DNA from: an uncultured Sphingobium sp.
GTDB taxonomy: Bacteria; Pseudomonadota; Alphaproteobacteria; Sphingomonadales; Sphingomonadaceae
Length of the DNA stretch: 64,000 bases
Direction: 5' to 3'
Assembly (NCBI GenBank): GCA_946885845.1
Contig: CAMPHJ010000001.1
Coordinates: 1 to 64,000 of the forward strand
Shown here one piece after another: positions 8,608 through 16,766 of the stretch; position 1 is the first letter of the stretch, and the number at the start of each line of letters is the position of its first letter. The position numbers and the translations under genes were made by a program. The notes under the pieces are model-generated. The model saw only the letters and a list, made by a program, of their open reading frames with translations, was not told where the DNA came from and did no database searches.

Positions 8608-9450
8608 TCAACGGCACATATGCATGAAGTCGCGATCATAGCTGCGCAAATGCGCACCGCCATCCACGTACAGCGTCTGCCCCGTCACATTCCTTGCCTG
8701 CGCCAGATAGAGAACAGCGTCTGTGATCTGTTCCGCCGTGGGCAGTCGATGAAGCGGCATCATCGACTCCAGACGTTCCACCTGCCCATCGTCATAATCA
8801 GGCGTCGCGATCGTAAGGCCGGGCGCAACGCCGTTCACCCGGATTTGCGGCGCCAGCGTCGATGCCGCGAGCCGTGTCAGTCCTGACAAGGCCATCTTCG
8901 ACAATGTGTAGGACAGTTGGTCTGCATGGGGATGGTCGATCCGCTGATCCAGCACATTGACGATGCACCGGTCGCCTGCTCCTGCGGGGACGGTCGCAAA
9001 GGCCTTCGTCAACAAAGTGGGCGCAGCGCAGTTGACGGCATAGTGACGCATCAGGTCATCAGCGGTCACATCCTCCAGCCGATCCTGCCCAAATAACGCT
9101 GCGCTGTTCACCAATATGTCGGGCGGGCGACCGAAACGCTCCGACACCCTGACGACCAGTTCCTCGGCGCTTTCCAGATCGGCGAAGTCCGCCGTAAATC
9201 CGTCCCATTCCGTGCCATTTTCGTCCAGCGCGATCGCCAGAGCGGAATCCAGACGCGTGTCATGGCTCCCATGAATGGCCAGCGAATAGCCCGCGCGCGC
9301 AAAGCCTTCAGCGATGACGCCGCCCAGCCGCCGATGGCCACCCGTGATCAGCGCCAGCCGCTTGTTGGCCAGTGGCAATGATCCCGACGTCACTGGGCGG
9401 TCGCGGCCGCCGCTCAGGGGCCGGTAAGGGGGTGTTTCTTCGCTGGTCAC
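8608..9450 (-). CDS. SDR oxidoreductase, FolM/pteridine-reductase-like
   Basis: Short-chain dehydrogenase of 280 residues. The nucleotide-binding segment LITGGHRRLGG carries the arginine pair (HRRLG) seen in pteridine reductases and FolM-type dihydromonapterin/dihydrofolate reductases, rather than the usual GxxxGxG. NSAAL and the catalytic YTLSK follow, and the C-terminus has NVTGQTLYVDGG. The GTG start overlaps the folE stop, so the pair is translationally coupled, which supports a role in reducing a pterin made from the folE product. The first 28 residues are hydrophilic and unlike the SDR core, so a downstream start is possible. A general SDR function cannot be excluded. Confidence 0.8.
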   Translation of the reverse strand: MTSEETPPYRPLSGGRDRPVTSGSLPLANKRLALITGGHRRLGGVIAEGFARAGYSLAIHGSHDTRLDSALAIALDENGTEWDGFTADFADLESAEELVVRVSERFGRPPDILVNSAALFGQDRLEDVTADDLMRHYAVNCAAPTLLTKAFATVPAGAGDRCIVNVLDQRIDHPHADQLSYTLSKMALSGLTRLAASTLAPQIRVNGVAPGLTIATPDYDDGQVERLESMMPLHRLPTAEQITDAVLYLAQARNVTGQTLYVDGGAHLRSYDRDFMHMCR

Positions 9451-10055
9451 GCGCCGATGAGCTTCAACACTTCCTCGCGGCTTTTTTCATCCTCGCGAAA
9501 CACGCCCAGCATGCGGCTGGTTTTCATGATCACATTGGGGGTGCGCACGCCCCGCCCCGTCATGCAACCATGGGTCGCCTCAATGACGACAGCCACGCCC
9601 TGGGGCTTCAGATGTTCCCATATGCAGTTGGCGACTTCCGACGTCAGCCGCTCCTGTACCTGCAGCCTATTGGCGAATGCGTGCAGGACGCGGGCCAGCT
9701 TGGATATGCCGACCACATATTCCCCCGGCAGATAAGCGATGTGCGCGCGCCCGATGATCGGCGCCATATGATGTTCGCAGTGCGACTGGAAAGGAATGTC
9801 CTTCAACAGCACGACATCGTCATAACCGCCCACTTCATGGAATATGCGCGAAAGATGATAGGCCGGGTCGTCGCTATAGCCCCGGCAATATTCCCGCCAG
9901 GCGCGGGCAACGCGGTCGGGCGTCTCCAGCAACCCTTCACGATCCGGCTGATCGCCAGACCAGCGGATCAAGGTCCGAATGGCCTCCGCCACATGGGCCG
10001 GAACTGGTTCCTTGATCGCTTCGCCCACGGTTTCCGCGTCGGGATCATATTCCAT
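9447..10055 (-). CDS. folE: GTP cyclohydrolase I
   Basis: Converts GTP to 7,8-dihydroneopterin triphosphate, the first step of folate/tetrahydropterin synthesis, in the cytoplasm as a homodecamer. The 202-residue product has the zinc-site motif HCEHH (Cys93) and the second zinc cysteine in THGCMTGRG (Cys164), plus the QVQERLT and GYSDDP blocks. The start at 10055 is chosen because AGGAG lies about 10 nt upstream; longer reading frames extend to 10115 without family similarity. First gene of a two-gene unit with the SDR gene. Confidence 0.96.
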   Translation of the reverse strand: MEYDPDAETVGEAIKEPVPAHVAEAIRTLIRWSGDQPDREGLLETPDRVARAWREYCRGYSDDPAYHLSRIFHEVGGYDDVVLLKDIPFQSHCEHHMAPIIGRAHIAYLPGEYVVGISKLARVLHAFANRLQVQERLTSEVANCIWEHLKPQGVAVVIEATHGCMTGRGVRTPNVIMKTSRMLGVFREDEKSREEVLKLIGA

Positions 10056-10227
10056 CAAAGCTGCCACTCCTGTTCTTCGCGCCTGCATATGGCAACTGCG
10101 TGCTGCGATGGCCACCCCTTTCCAGCGCTGGACACTCTATCGGCTGGATGGCACATCAGCTCCGATCAAGGAAGGCCACGCTTTGCACAAGACAGTCCCT
10201 CCATCGCCCTTCCCGGCGGCCAACTAG

Positions 10228-10821
10228 ATGCGCACGGAACAGATCGCCGCCATATTGCTCGCCGCTGGCGCATCTTCCCGCTTCGGGGAGGATGACAAGC
10301 TGATGGCCGACCTTCGCGGCAAGCCGGTGATCGCCTACACGCTGGAAACCGTCGCCTCGCTTGCATTCGGCCATCTGATCGCCGTCGCGCGTCCGCAGCA
10401 ACAGGCGCCCATCGTCCATCGCAAACTTGAACGGCGCGGTTACACGGTCCTTGTCAACGACCGGCCCGAAGACGGCTTGTCCGCCAGCATCATCCTGGCG
10501 GTCCAGCATGTCCAGACGCTGCGCAACTGCCGGGGCATATTGATCTGCCTTGCGGACATGCCGCTGGTCCCGCAATCGCACTACAACCGCATATGCCTGG
10601 CTGCGAAGGATGCCAGGTCCGTCATCGCCAGCACGGACGGCTTTTCCCCCTCGCCCCCCGCCTTCATTGGCCGCAGCCATTTCCCCGAACTGTTAGGCCT
10701 GCGGGGCGATCAGGGCGCGCGGGCACTGCTCAGCCGGGCGGAACAGATAGAAACGCTGGGCCATTACCTCCGGGACATCGACACAGCCGAAGACTTGGCT
10801 AGCGTCCCCGTCGGGCGCTAG
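10228..10821 (+). CDS. MocA/MobA-like nucleotidyltransferase
   Basis: NTP-transferase of 197 residues with the MobA/MocA signature LLAAGASSRFGEDDKL at the N-terminus, LICLADMPLV in the middle (metal-binding aspartate) and DIDTAEDL at the C-terminus. The family includes CTP:molybdopterin cytidylyltransferase (MocA), which matures the cofactor of xanthine-dehydrogenase-type enzymes, and GTP-using MobA. The nearest look is the MocA group, but no molybdoenzyme gene is visible in this window, so the substrate is uncertain. It is divergent from folE with about 170 bp between. Confidence 0.8.
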   Translation: MRTEQIAAILLAAGASSRFGEDDKLMADLRGKPVIAYTLETVASLAFGHLIAVARPQQQAPIVHRKLERRGYTVLVNDRPEDGLSASIILAVQHVQTLRNCRGILICLADMPLVPQSHYNRICLAAKDARSVIASTDGFSPSPPAFIGRSHFPELLGLRGDQGARALLSRAEQIETLGHYLRDIDTAEDLASVPVGR

Positions 10822-10845
10822 GCCTTGCTGAATTGTCGCTTGCAC

Positions 10846-10861
10846 TTTACGTAAACGTAAA
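10846..10861. promoter_or_regulatory. Palindrome TTTACGTAAACGTAAA upstream of the beta-oxidation genes
   Basis: TTTACG and CGTAAA flank TAAA. The dyad lies 45-60 bp before the thiolase start, directly after TTGCAC (10840-10845), a plausible -35 element. The word resembles operators reported for MerR-family LiuR-type regulators of acyl-CoA metabolism in Proteobacteria; that link is from memory and no MerR gene is present here. Confidence 0.5.
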
Positions 10862-10905
10862 TACATCTGTGCCCCTGCCCACGTCGGCGGAGAGGAATGG
10901 AAGCG

Positions 10906-12114
10906 ATGGAAGCCTTTATCTACGATGCCGTCCGCACACCCCGTGGAAGGGGCAAGCCTGATGGGTCGCTACATGAAATCACCCCCATCCAGCTGGCGAC
11001 TCAAGTGCTGCAAGCCGTGCGCGACCGGACGGAAATAGACACCGGCGACGTCGATGACGTGATCCTGGGCTGCGTCACCCCCGTCGGCGAACAAGGCGCA
11101 GACATCGCACGACTGGCGGCCATCAACGCCGATTATGCCCAGACCGTCCCCGGCGTGCAGATCAACCGCTTCTGCGCTTCGGGGCTGGAGGCGGTGAACA
11201 TGGCGGCCGCGAAGATCTATTCGGGGGAAGCAGGTCTCGCCATCGGCGGCGGCGTGGAATCCATGAGCCGCGTCCCGATGGCGTCGGACGGCGGCGCCTG
11301 GGCGATGGACCCGGCCGTCGCCTATAAAAGCTACTTCGCTCCGCAAGGGATAGGCGCGGATGTGATCGCCACCAAGTTCGGCATCAGCAGGGACGATGCC
11401 GACGCCTATGCCGTGGAAAGCCAGCGGCGCGCAAAGGCGGCGTGGGACGAAGGACGTTTCGCCCGCTCGATCGTCCCGGTGAGCGATGTCATCGGCCAGG
11501 TGGTGCTGGACCATGACGAACATATGCGCCCCGACGCCACCATGCAGTCGCTTGGGGCGCTAAAGCCCAGCTTCACGGCCCTTGGCGAAGACATGCCGGG
11601 CTTCGACGCGGTTGCCCTGCTCCGCTATCCTGAGCTTGAGCGGGTGAACCACATTCACCATGCAGGCAACAGTTCCGGCATTGTCGACGGCGCGGCGGCG
11701 GTCCTCGTCGGCAACAAGGATATGGGCGAGAAATACGACCTGAAGCCGCGCGCGCGCATCCGGGCGATGGCGTCCATCGGGTCGGAGCCGCTGATCATGC
11801 TCACCGGCCCCGAATTTGTGGCGGGCAAGCTGCTGTCCCGCGCTGGCATGAGCAAGAACGACATCGACCTTTGGGAACTGAACGAAGCCTTCGCCAGCGT
11901 GGTGCTGCGCTACATGCAGGCGCTCGACCTGGATCATGACCGGATCAACGTGAACGGCGGCGCGATCGCGATGGGGCACCCACTGGGCGCGACCGGGGCG
12001 ATGGTCCTGGGCACCGCGCTGGATGAGCTTGAGCGGTCCGGCAAGGGCACGGCGCTCGTCAACCTGTGCGTTGGCGCGGGCATGGGCACCGGGATCATCA
12101 TCGAACGTATTTGA
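10906..12114 (+). CDS. fadA: Acetyl-CoA C-acyltransferase (thiolase)
   Basis: Thiolytic cleavage of 3-ketoacyl-CoA, the last step of beta-oxidation. The N-terminus IYDAVRTPRGRG is typical of FadA-type thiolases. The nucleophile is Cys90 in QINRFCASGLEA, followed by GGAIAMGHPLGATGA and the C-terminal LCVGAGMGTG with the second catalytic cysteine. An in-frame ATG at 10897 exists, but the GGAGAGG-like site fits 10906 better. Followed 58 bp later by the fadB-like gene, with which it should form a multienzyme complex. Confidence 0.93.
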   Translation: MEAFIYDAVRTPRGRGKPDGSLHEITPIQLATQVLQAVRDRTEIDTGDVDDVILGCVTPVGEQGADIARLAAINADYAQTVPGVQINRFCASGLEAVNMAAAKIYSGEAGLAIGGGVESMSRVPMASDGGAWAMDPAVAYKSYFAPQGIGADVIATKFGISRDDADAYAVESQRRAKAAWDEGRFARSIVPVSDVIGQVVLDHDEHMRPDATMQSLGALKPSFTALGEDMPGFDAVALLRYPELERVNHIHHAGNSSGIVDGAAAVLVGNKDMGEKYDLKPRARIRAMASIGSEPLIMLTGPEFVAGKLLSRAGMSKNDIDLWELNEAFASVVLRYMQALDLDHDRINVNGGAIAMGHPLGATGAMVLGTALDELERSGKGTALVNLCVGAGMGTGIIIERI

Positions 12115-12172
12115 ATAACGCCTCCCCTCGCCCGGTCGATGCCGGACGAACGGCAAGGTTGGGAGAGAGTTC

Positions 12173-14350
12173 ATGCAGACCATCGCATTCGACATCGACG
12201 CCGACGGCATCGCCACCCTGACCATCGATGTGCCGGATCAATCGATGAACGTCATCGACCCCGATTTCCTGGCCGACCTCGACGCCTCGATAACGCGCAT
12301 CGCATCGGACGAAGCGGTCAAGGGCGCGGTCATCGCCTCTGGCAAGGATAGCGGCTTCATGGCGGGCATGGACCTGAAATATTTCGGATCGATGCTGGCG
12401 AGCGAGAGCGGCAAACGCCCCGCCCCGGCCCAGATTTTCGACAAGGTCTTCGTCCTCAACCAGCTGTTCCGACGCCTGGAAACCTGCGGCAAGCCGGTCG
12501 CCTGCGCTATCGAAGGAACCTGCGTCGGTGGAGGGTTCGAACTGGCGCTGGCCTGTCATCACCGGGTGGTCGGCGACAGTCCCAAAACCCAGCTTGGCCT
12601 CCCTGAAATACTCATCGGCCTGTTCCCCGGCGGCGGCGGATCGCAACGCCTGCCGCGCATCGTCGGGGTTCAGGCCGCCCTGCTCTACATGTTGCAGGGA
12701 AAGCTGCTCCGCCCCGCGGAAGCGGCGATGTTGAAAATCGTGGATGAAGTCGTCCCGCAGGGAAGCGCCCTGGCCGCGGCGAAGCAATGGGTAAAGGCCA
12801 ACCCGTCGGCCAGCGTTCAGCCATGGGACCAGAAAGGCTTCAAAATCCCCGGCGGCGCGGGCGGGTTCAACCCCGCTTTCGTGCAGACCATGGCGGGGGC
12901 GCTGCCCATGACCCTGAAACAGACTCAGCGGAACATGAACGCACCCATCGCCCTGCTGTCAGCGGTCTATGAAGGCGCTATCCTGCCCTTCGACCGCGCA
13001 ATCCAGGTAGAAAGCAAATATTTCGCGAAGGTCGCCGCCGACCCGCAGGCAGCCAACATGATCCGCAGCCTGTTCGTGAACAAGCAAGCGGCGGAGCGCG
13101 GCGCCCGCCGACCCAAGGATCAGCCCAAGGCGCCAACGCAAAAGCTCGCCATGCTGGGCGCGGGCATGATGGGCGCGGGTATCGCGACCGTTGCCGCGCA
13201 GGCCGGAATGGAGGTCATGCTGTTCGACCGCGACCTCAGCTACGCGCAAAAGGGCAAGGCCCATGTCGAGGATCAGCTGAAAAAGCGGCTGGGCAAGGGC
13301 ATGACTCCTGAAAAAATGCAGCAAACCCTCGCCCGCGTGACGCCGACGACCGACTATGCCGCGCTCGCCGGGGCCGATTTCGTCATCGAAGCCGTGTTCG
13401 AAGATGCCGCGATCAAGGCGGCGGTCACGAAAGAGGTCGAACAGGTGCTTGGCGCGGACGTGATCTTCGGATCGAACACGTCCACTTTGCCGATCACGAA
13501 ACTGGCCAAGGCGTGGAGCAAACCGGCCAATTTCATCGGCATTCACTTCTTCTCGCCGGTGGAAAAAATGCCACTGGTCGAAATCATCCTGGGTCAGGAA
13601 ACGGGGCCAGCCGCCATTGCCAAGGCGCTGGACTTTGTCGCGCAAATCAAAAAAACGCCCATCGTCGTCAATGACTCGCGCGGCTTCTACACCTCGCGCT
13701 GTTTCAGCACCTATGTGCAGGAAGGCGTCGAGATGGTGGCCGAAGGCATCAATCCAGCCCTTATCGAAAATGCCGGACGGCAACTGGGCATGCCCGTGGG
13801 TCCGTTGGCGGTCGGCGATGAAGTGTCGATCGAACTTGGTCACAAGATCATGGTCGCCGCGAAAAAGGAACTGGGCGACGCCTATGTCGCGCAACCTTCT
13901 GACGCAGTGATGGCGCGGATGGTGGAACTGGGTCGATTGGGCCGTAAAAATGGCAAGGGCTGGTACGACTATCCCGAAGGCGGAAAGAAGCATCTGTGGA
14001 CGGGGCTGGATGACATGTTCCCGCGCGCGCCCATCCAGCCCGATGTGGAGGAAGTGAAGGAGCGGCTGCTTTACCGCCAGTTGGTCGAATGCGCCCGTTG
14101 CTATCAGGAAGGCGTGCTGGAAACGCCGGAAGATGGGGACATAGGGGCAATCTTCGGCTGGGGCTTTGCACCTTGGACCGGCGGGCCGTTCAGTCATATG
14201 GACACCGTCGGCATCGGCCATGTCGTGGCGGTTCTGGATCGGTTGCAGGATCGGCATGGCGACCGTTTCGCGCCCACCGAACAGTTGCAGGACATGGCGG
14301 CCAGCGGCATGTCCTTTTACAATCCCGCTTCATCCCGCGCTGCGGCATGA
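12173..14350 (+). CDS. fadB: FadB-like enoyl-CoA hydratase / 3-hydroxyacyl-CoA dehydrogenase
   Basis: Bifunctional beta-oxidation protein of 725 residues. The crotonase domain (about 1-190) contains the oxyanion/catalytic segments VGGGFELALACHHRVV and LGLPEILIGLFPGGGG with both family glutamates. The NAD-binding domain begins near 320 with LGAGMMGAGIATVAAQ, and the catalytic histidine is in FIGIHFFSPVEKMPLVEI. A C-terminal helical domain repeat follows (GWGFAPWTGGP). A ribosome-binding site GGGAGAGAG stands before the ATG. Together with the thiolase it covers hydration, dehydrogenation and thiolysis; no acyl-CoA dehydrogenase or ligase is adjacent. Confidence 0.93.
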   Translation: MQTIAFDIDADGIATLTIDVPDQSMNVIDPDFLADLDASITRIASDEAVKGAVIASGKDSGFMAGMDLKYFGSMLASESGKRPAPAQIFDKVFVLNQLFRRLETCGKPVACAIEGTCVGGGFELALACHHRVVGDSPKTQLGLPEILIGLFPGGGGSQRLPRIVGVQAALLYMLQGKLLRPAEAAMLKIVDEVVPQGSALAAAKQWVKANPSASVQPWDQKGFKIPGGAGGFNPAFVQTMAGALPMTLKQTQRNMNAPIALLSAVYEGAILPFDRAIQVESKYFAKVAADPQAANMIRSLFVNKQAAERGARRPKDQPKAPTQKLAMLGAGMMGAGIATVAAQAGMEVMLFDRDLSYAQKGKAHVEDQLKKRLGKGMTPEKMQQTLARVTPTTDYAALAGADFVIEAVFEDAAIKAAVTKEVEQVLGADVIFGSNTSTLPITKLAKAWSKPANFIGIHFFSPVEKMPLVEIILGQETGPAAIAKALDFVAQIKKTPIVVNDSRGFYTSRCFSTYVQEGVEMVAEGINPALIENAGRQLGMPVGPLAVGDEVSIELGHKIMVAAKKELGDAYVAQPSDAVMARMVELGRLGRKNGKGWYDYPEGGKKHLWTGLDDMFPRAPIQPDVEEVKERLLYRQLVECARCYQEGVLETPEDGDIGAIFGWGFAPWTGGPFSHMDTVGIGHVVAVLDRLQDRHGDRFAPTEQLQDMAASGMSFYNPASSRAAA

Positions 14351-14490
14351 ATGGGCTGTCAATCATGGCGCTCGTCGGTTAGTCGGTCCGTCCAACATTT
14401 CATGGGGACGGCTTTGACGCGCCTTTCCCATGGGGGACATATGCCCCTGCCATCGCAGCAGCATAGGGGCTAAGACAGGGCGAGACATTT

Positions 14491-15495
14491 ATGAACGGAA
14501 AACCGACGGTTCTAGTCACTGGCGGCGCCGGTTACATCGGCAGCCACGCGGTTCTGGCATTGCGCGACGCGGGCTATGGCGTGGTGGTGGTCGACAATCT
14601 GGTGACGGGCTTTCGCTGGGCCGTGCCCGACGACGTGACCTTTGTCGAAGGGGACATTGCCGACCAGTCGCTGATGCAGCGCACCCTGCGTGACCATGGG
14701 GTCCAGGCCGTCATGCACTTCGCTGGATCGGTCGTCGTACCGGAATCCGTGGAAAACCCGCTCAAATATTATCACAACAACAGCGCCAAGACGCGCGACC
14801 TTATCGAAAGCGTCGTGGCGGTGGGCGTTCCCCATTTCATCTTTTCCTCCACCGCCGCGACCTACGGCATCCCGGAAGAAAGCCCGGTCAAGGAAACGAC
14901 GCCGCAACGGCCGATCAATCCCTACGGCATGTCGAAACTGATGACCGAATATATGCTGCGGGACGTGGCGGCGGCGCATTCGATGAATTTTTGCGCGCTT
15001 CGCTATTTCAACGTCGCGGGAGCTGACCCCGATGGCCGATCCGGGCAATCGACTGCGGGCGCGACCCATCTGATCAAGGTCGCTGTCGAAGCGGCGCTGG
15101 GCAAGCGCGAGGCCGTTTCCGTATTCGGCACGGATTTCGACACACCCGACGGCACCGGCGTGCGGGACTATATCCATGTCACCGATCTGGCGGCGGCCCA
15201 TGTGCTCGCGCTGGACGCCCTGATGGCCGCACCGGACAAAAATTACCTGCTGAACTGCGGATATGGCCGGGGGTTTTCCGTCCTTGAAGTGCTGGACGCC
15301 GTCGACCGGGTGACGAACCTGAAGATCGAACGTCGACTGGAAGGACGGCGCGCAGGCGACCCGGATGCCCTGATTTCGGACAATCGCGCCATCATGGCCG
15401 AATTCCCTTGGCAACCGCGCTACGCCGATCTCGACCAGATCGTGACCCACGCCCTGGCATGGGAACGCAAGCTGAGCGAAGTTCGCAGCGAATGA
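14491..15495 (+). CDS. galE: UDP-glucose 4-epimerase
   Basis: Interconverts UDP-glucose and UDP-galactose with bound NAD, supplying surface polysaccharide synthesis or galactose use. The 334-residue product has the Rossmann motif VTGGAGYIGSH, the HFAGSVVVPESVENPL segment, catalytic YGMSK, and RYFNVAGADPDG, all standard for GalE. The 140 bp before the gene carry a weak GCCCCT/AGGGGC dyad but no named signal. The stop overlaps the next start. Confidence 0.93.
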   Translation: MNGKPTVLVTGGAGYIGSHAVLALRDAGYGVVVVDNLVTGFRWAVPDDVTFVEGDIADQSLMQRTLRDHGVQAVMHFAGSVVVPESVENPLKYYHNNSAKTRDLIESVVAVGVPHFIFSSTAATYGIPEESPVKETTPQRPINPYGMSKLMTEYMLRDVAAAHSMNFCALRYFNVAGADPDGRSGQSTAGATHLIKVAVEAALGKREAVSVFGTDFDTPDGTGVRDYIHVTDLAAAHVLALDALMAAPDKNYLLNCGYGRGFSVLEVLDAVDRVTNLKIERRLEGRRAGDPDALISDNRAIMAEFPWQPRYADLDQIVTHALAWERKLSEVRSE

Positions 15496-15965
15496 GCGAG
15501 GGGTCGGTCCGCGCCTTCTTCTCCGCTAACGCCCCCGATGTGGTGATCATCGACCAGGGCGCCAGCACCGCCACCGTCGCGGAAGCCGCCGATGCGCTTG
15601 GCGTCGTTCCTGGACGCATTGCCAAGACCTTGTCGCTGCGCATCGGCGATCAGGTCGCCTTGGTCGTCGCGCGGGGTGACGCCCGGCTGAACAATAGCAA
15701 GGCAAAGGCCGCCTTGGGCGCAAGGCCGCGCATGCTGGGGCGGGGAGAGGTGGAGGCGCTGACCGGCCATCCCGTTGGCGGCGTCTGCCCGTTTGGCCTC
15801 GTCACGCCCCTCCCCATCTATTGCGATGTTTCCCTTCGCGATTTCGACACTGTATTTCCTGCCGCCGGATCGCGAACCGCATCTGTCGAGTTGATGCCTG
15901 AACGACTGGCCGATCTGACCCGCGCCCGCTGGATCGACATCTGCACCCTTCCAGAAGAGAATTAG
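15492..15965 (+). CDS. YbaK/EbsC-type aminoacyl-tRNA deacylase
   Basis: About 157 residues with the YbaK/ProX fold: VAEAADALGVVPGRIAKTLSLRIGD followed by NNSKAKAALGARPRML, GHPVGGVCPFGL and a C-terminal domain ending ARWIDIC. Members hydrolyse mischarged tRNAs such as Cys-tRNA-Pro or Ala-tRNA-Pro in trans. The lysine in IAKTLSL and the GxxxGGV(C/S)PFG loop expected of the active site are present. The start overlaps the galE stop (ATGA), an odd partner for an editing factor. The exact tRNA specificity cannot be read from sequence. Confidence 0.87.
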   Translation: MSEGSVRAFFSANAPDVVIIDQGASTATVAEAADALGVVPGRIAKTLSLRIGDQVALVVARGDARLNNSKAKAALGARPRMLGRGEVEALTGHPVGGVCPFGLVTPLPIYCDVSLRDFDTVFPAAGSRTASVELMPERLADLTRARWIDICTLPEEN

Positions 15966-15968
15966 CCC

Positions 15969-16658
15969 ATGCCTACCGAACATCTTTTCATCGACGCCGC
16001 GCTCGCGGCATCCGACATGGCCCGCCGGATTTCCATGGTCTTGGGCGACGCCATCGAAACGCGCGGCGTGGCGACCATCGCTTTGTCGGGCGGTCGATCC
16101 CCCCGCCCGGTGCTGGAGGCGCTATCGCAGGCCGAACTTGATTGGGAAAAGGTCATCGTGACCTTGGTGGACGAACGCTGGGTCGCGCCGGATCATGCCG
16201 ATAGCAATGAACGGCTGATCCGCGAAACGCTGCTCCAGGGCAATGCGGCCAGGGCGCGTTTCGTCGGCATGAAAAATGACGCCGCCGATGCCTATGCAGG
16301 GCAGGCAGGATGCGAAGCCGCATTTAACGGCCTGCCTTGGCCGCTCGACATCGTGCTGCTGGGCATGGGGGAAGACGGGCACACCGCTTCGCTATTCCCG
16401 CAGGGGGACGAATTGGCCGAAGGCCTTTCCACCAATGCCCTGACGCTGGCGGCGACGCCCCCCGCAGCGTCGCACCAGCGCATGTCGATGACGGCGAAGG
16501 CAATCCTGTCCAGTCGGCACATATTCCTGCAAATTGGCGGTCCAGCGAAAAAAGCCGTTTATGAGCGCGCGTTGGCGGGCGGGCCAACTGAAGAATTGCC
16601 GATCAGGCTGGCGCTGAACCAACATACCGTATCGGTCGAAGTCTGGATCAGCGAATAG
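15969..16658 (+). CDS. pgl: 6-phosphogluconolactonase
   Basis: Hydrolyses 6-phosphogluconolactone to 6-phosphogluconate between Zwf and Edd in the Entner-Doudoroff pathway. The 229-residue DevB/SOL-type protein shows ALSGGRSPRPVLEAL, VTLVDERWV with SNERLIRETLL, and IVLLGMGEDGHTASLFP, the family's phosphosugar-binding and catalytic segments. It starts 3 bp after the YbaK-like gene and so belongs to the galE unit, about 2.4 kb upstream of the other Entner-Doudoroff genes instead of inside their operon. Confidence 0.93.
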   Translation: MPTEHLFIDAALAASDMARRISMVLGDAIETRGVATIALSGGRSPRPVLEALSQAELDWEKVIVTLVDERWVAPDHADSNERLIRETLLQGNAARARFVGMKNDAADAYAGQAGCEAAFNGLPWPLDIVLLGMGEDGHTASLFPQGDELAEGLSTNALTLAATPPAASHQRMSMTAKAILSSRHIFLQIGGPAKKAVYERALAGGPTEELPIRLALNQHTVSVEVWISE

Positions 16659-16709
16659 CGCCCGACATGGTTGCGGGCCAGTTGCTCGCTCGCAATCTTT
16701 GCTGTCACA

Positions 16710-16756
16710 TCGCTTTTCGCGGAAAACCGGTTCCCACTTTTCCGCGCGATGCTCTA
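16710..16756. repeat. Short palindromic intergenic repeat
   Basis: CGCGGAAAA (16718-16726) and TTTTCCGCG (16738-16746) flank CCGGTTCCCAC. This unit is, from general recollection, a widely dispersed intergenic element in alphaproteobacterial genomes. It sits just before the aminotransferase start and is the only copy seen in the window. Confidence 0.6.
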
Positions 16757-16766
16757 GTCAGGCGGC

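Noticed and set aside
8286..8617. Short frames on both strands in the non-coding region near 8.3-8.6 kb
   Set aside because: No ribosome-binding sites, no family resemblance, and one crosses the DnaA-like sites.
12959..14257. Minus-strand frame of 432 codons opposite fadB
   Set aside because: FadB signature motifs on the plus strand; the antisense product has no recognisable domain.
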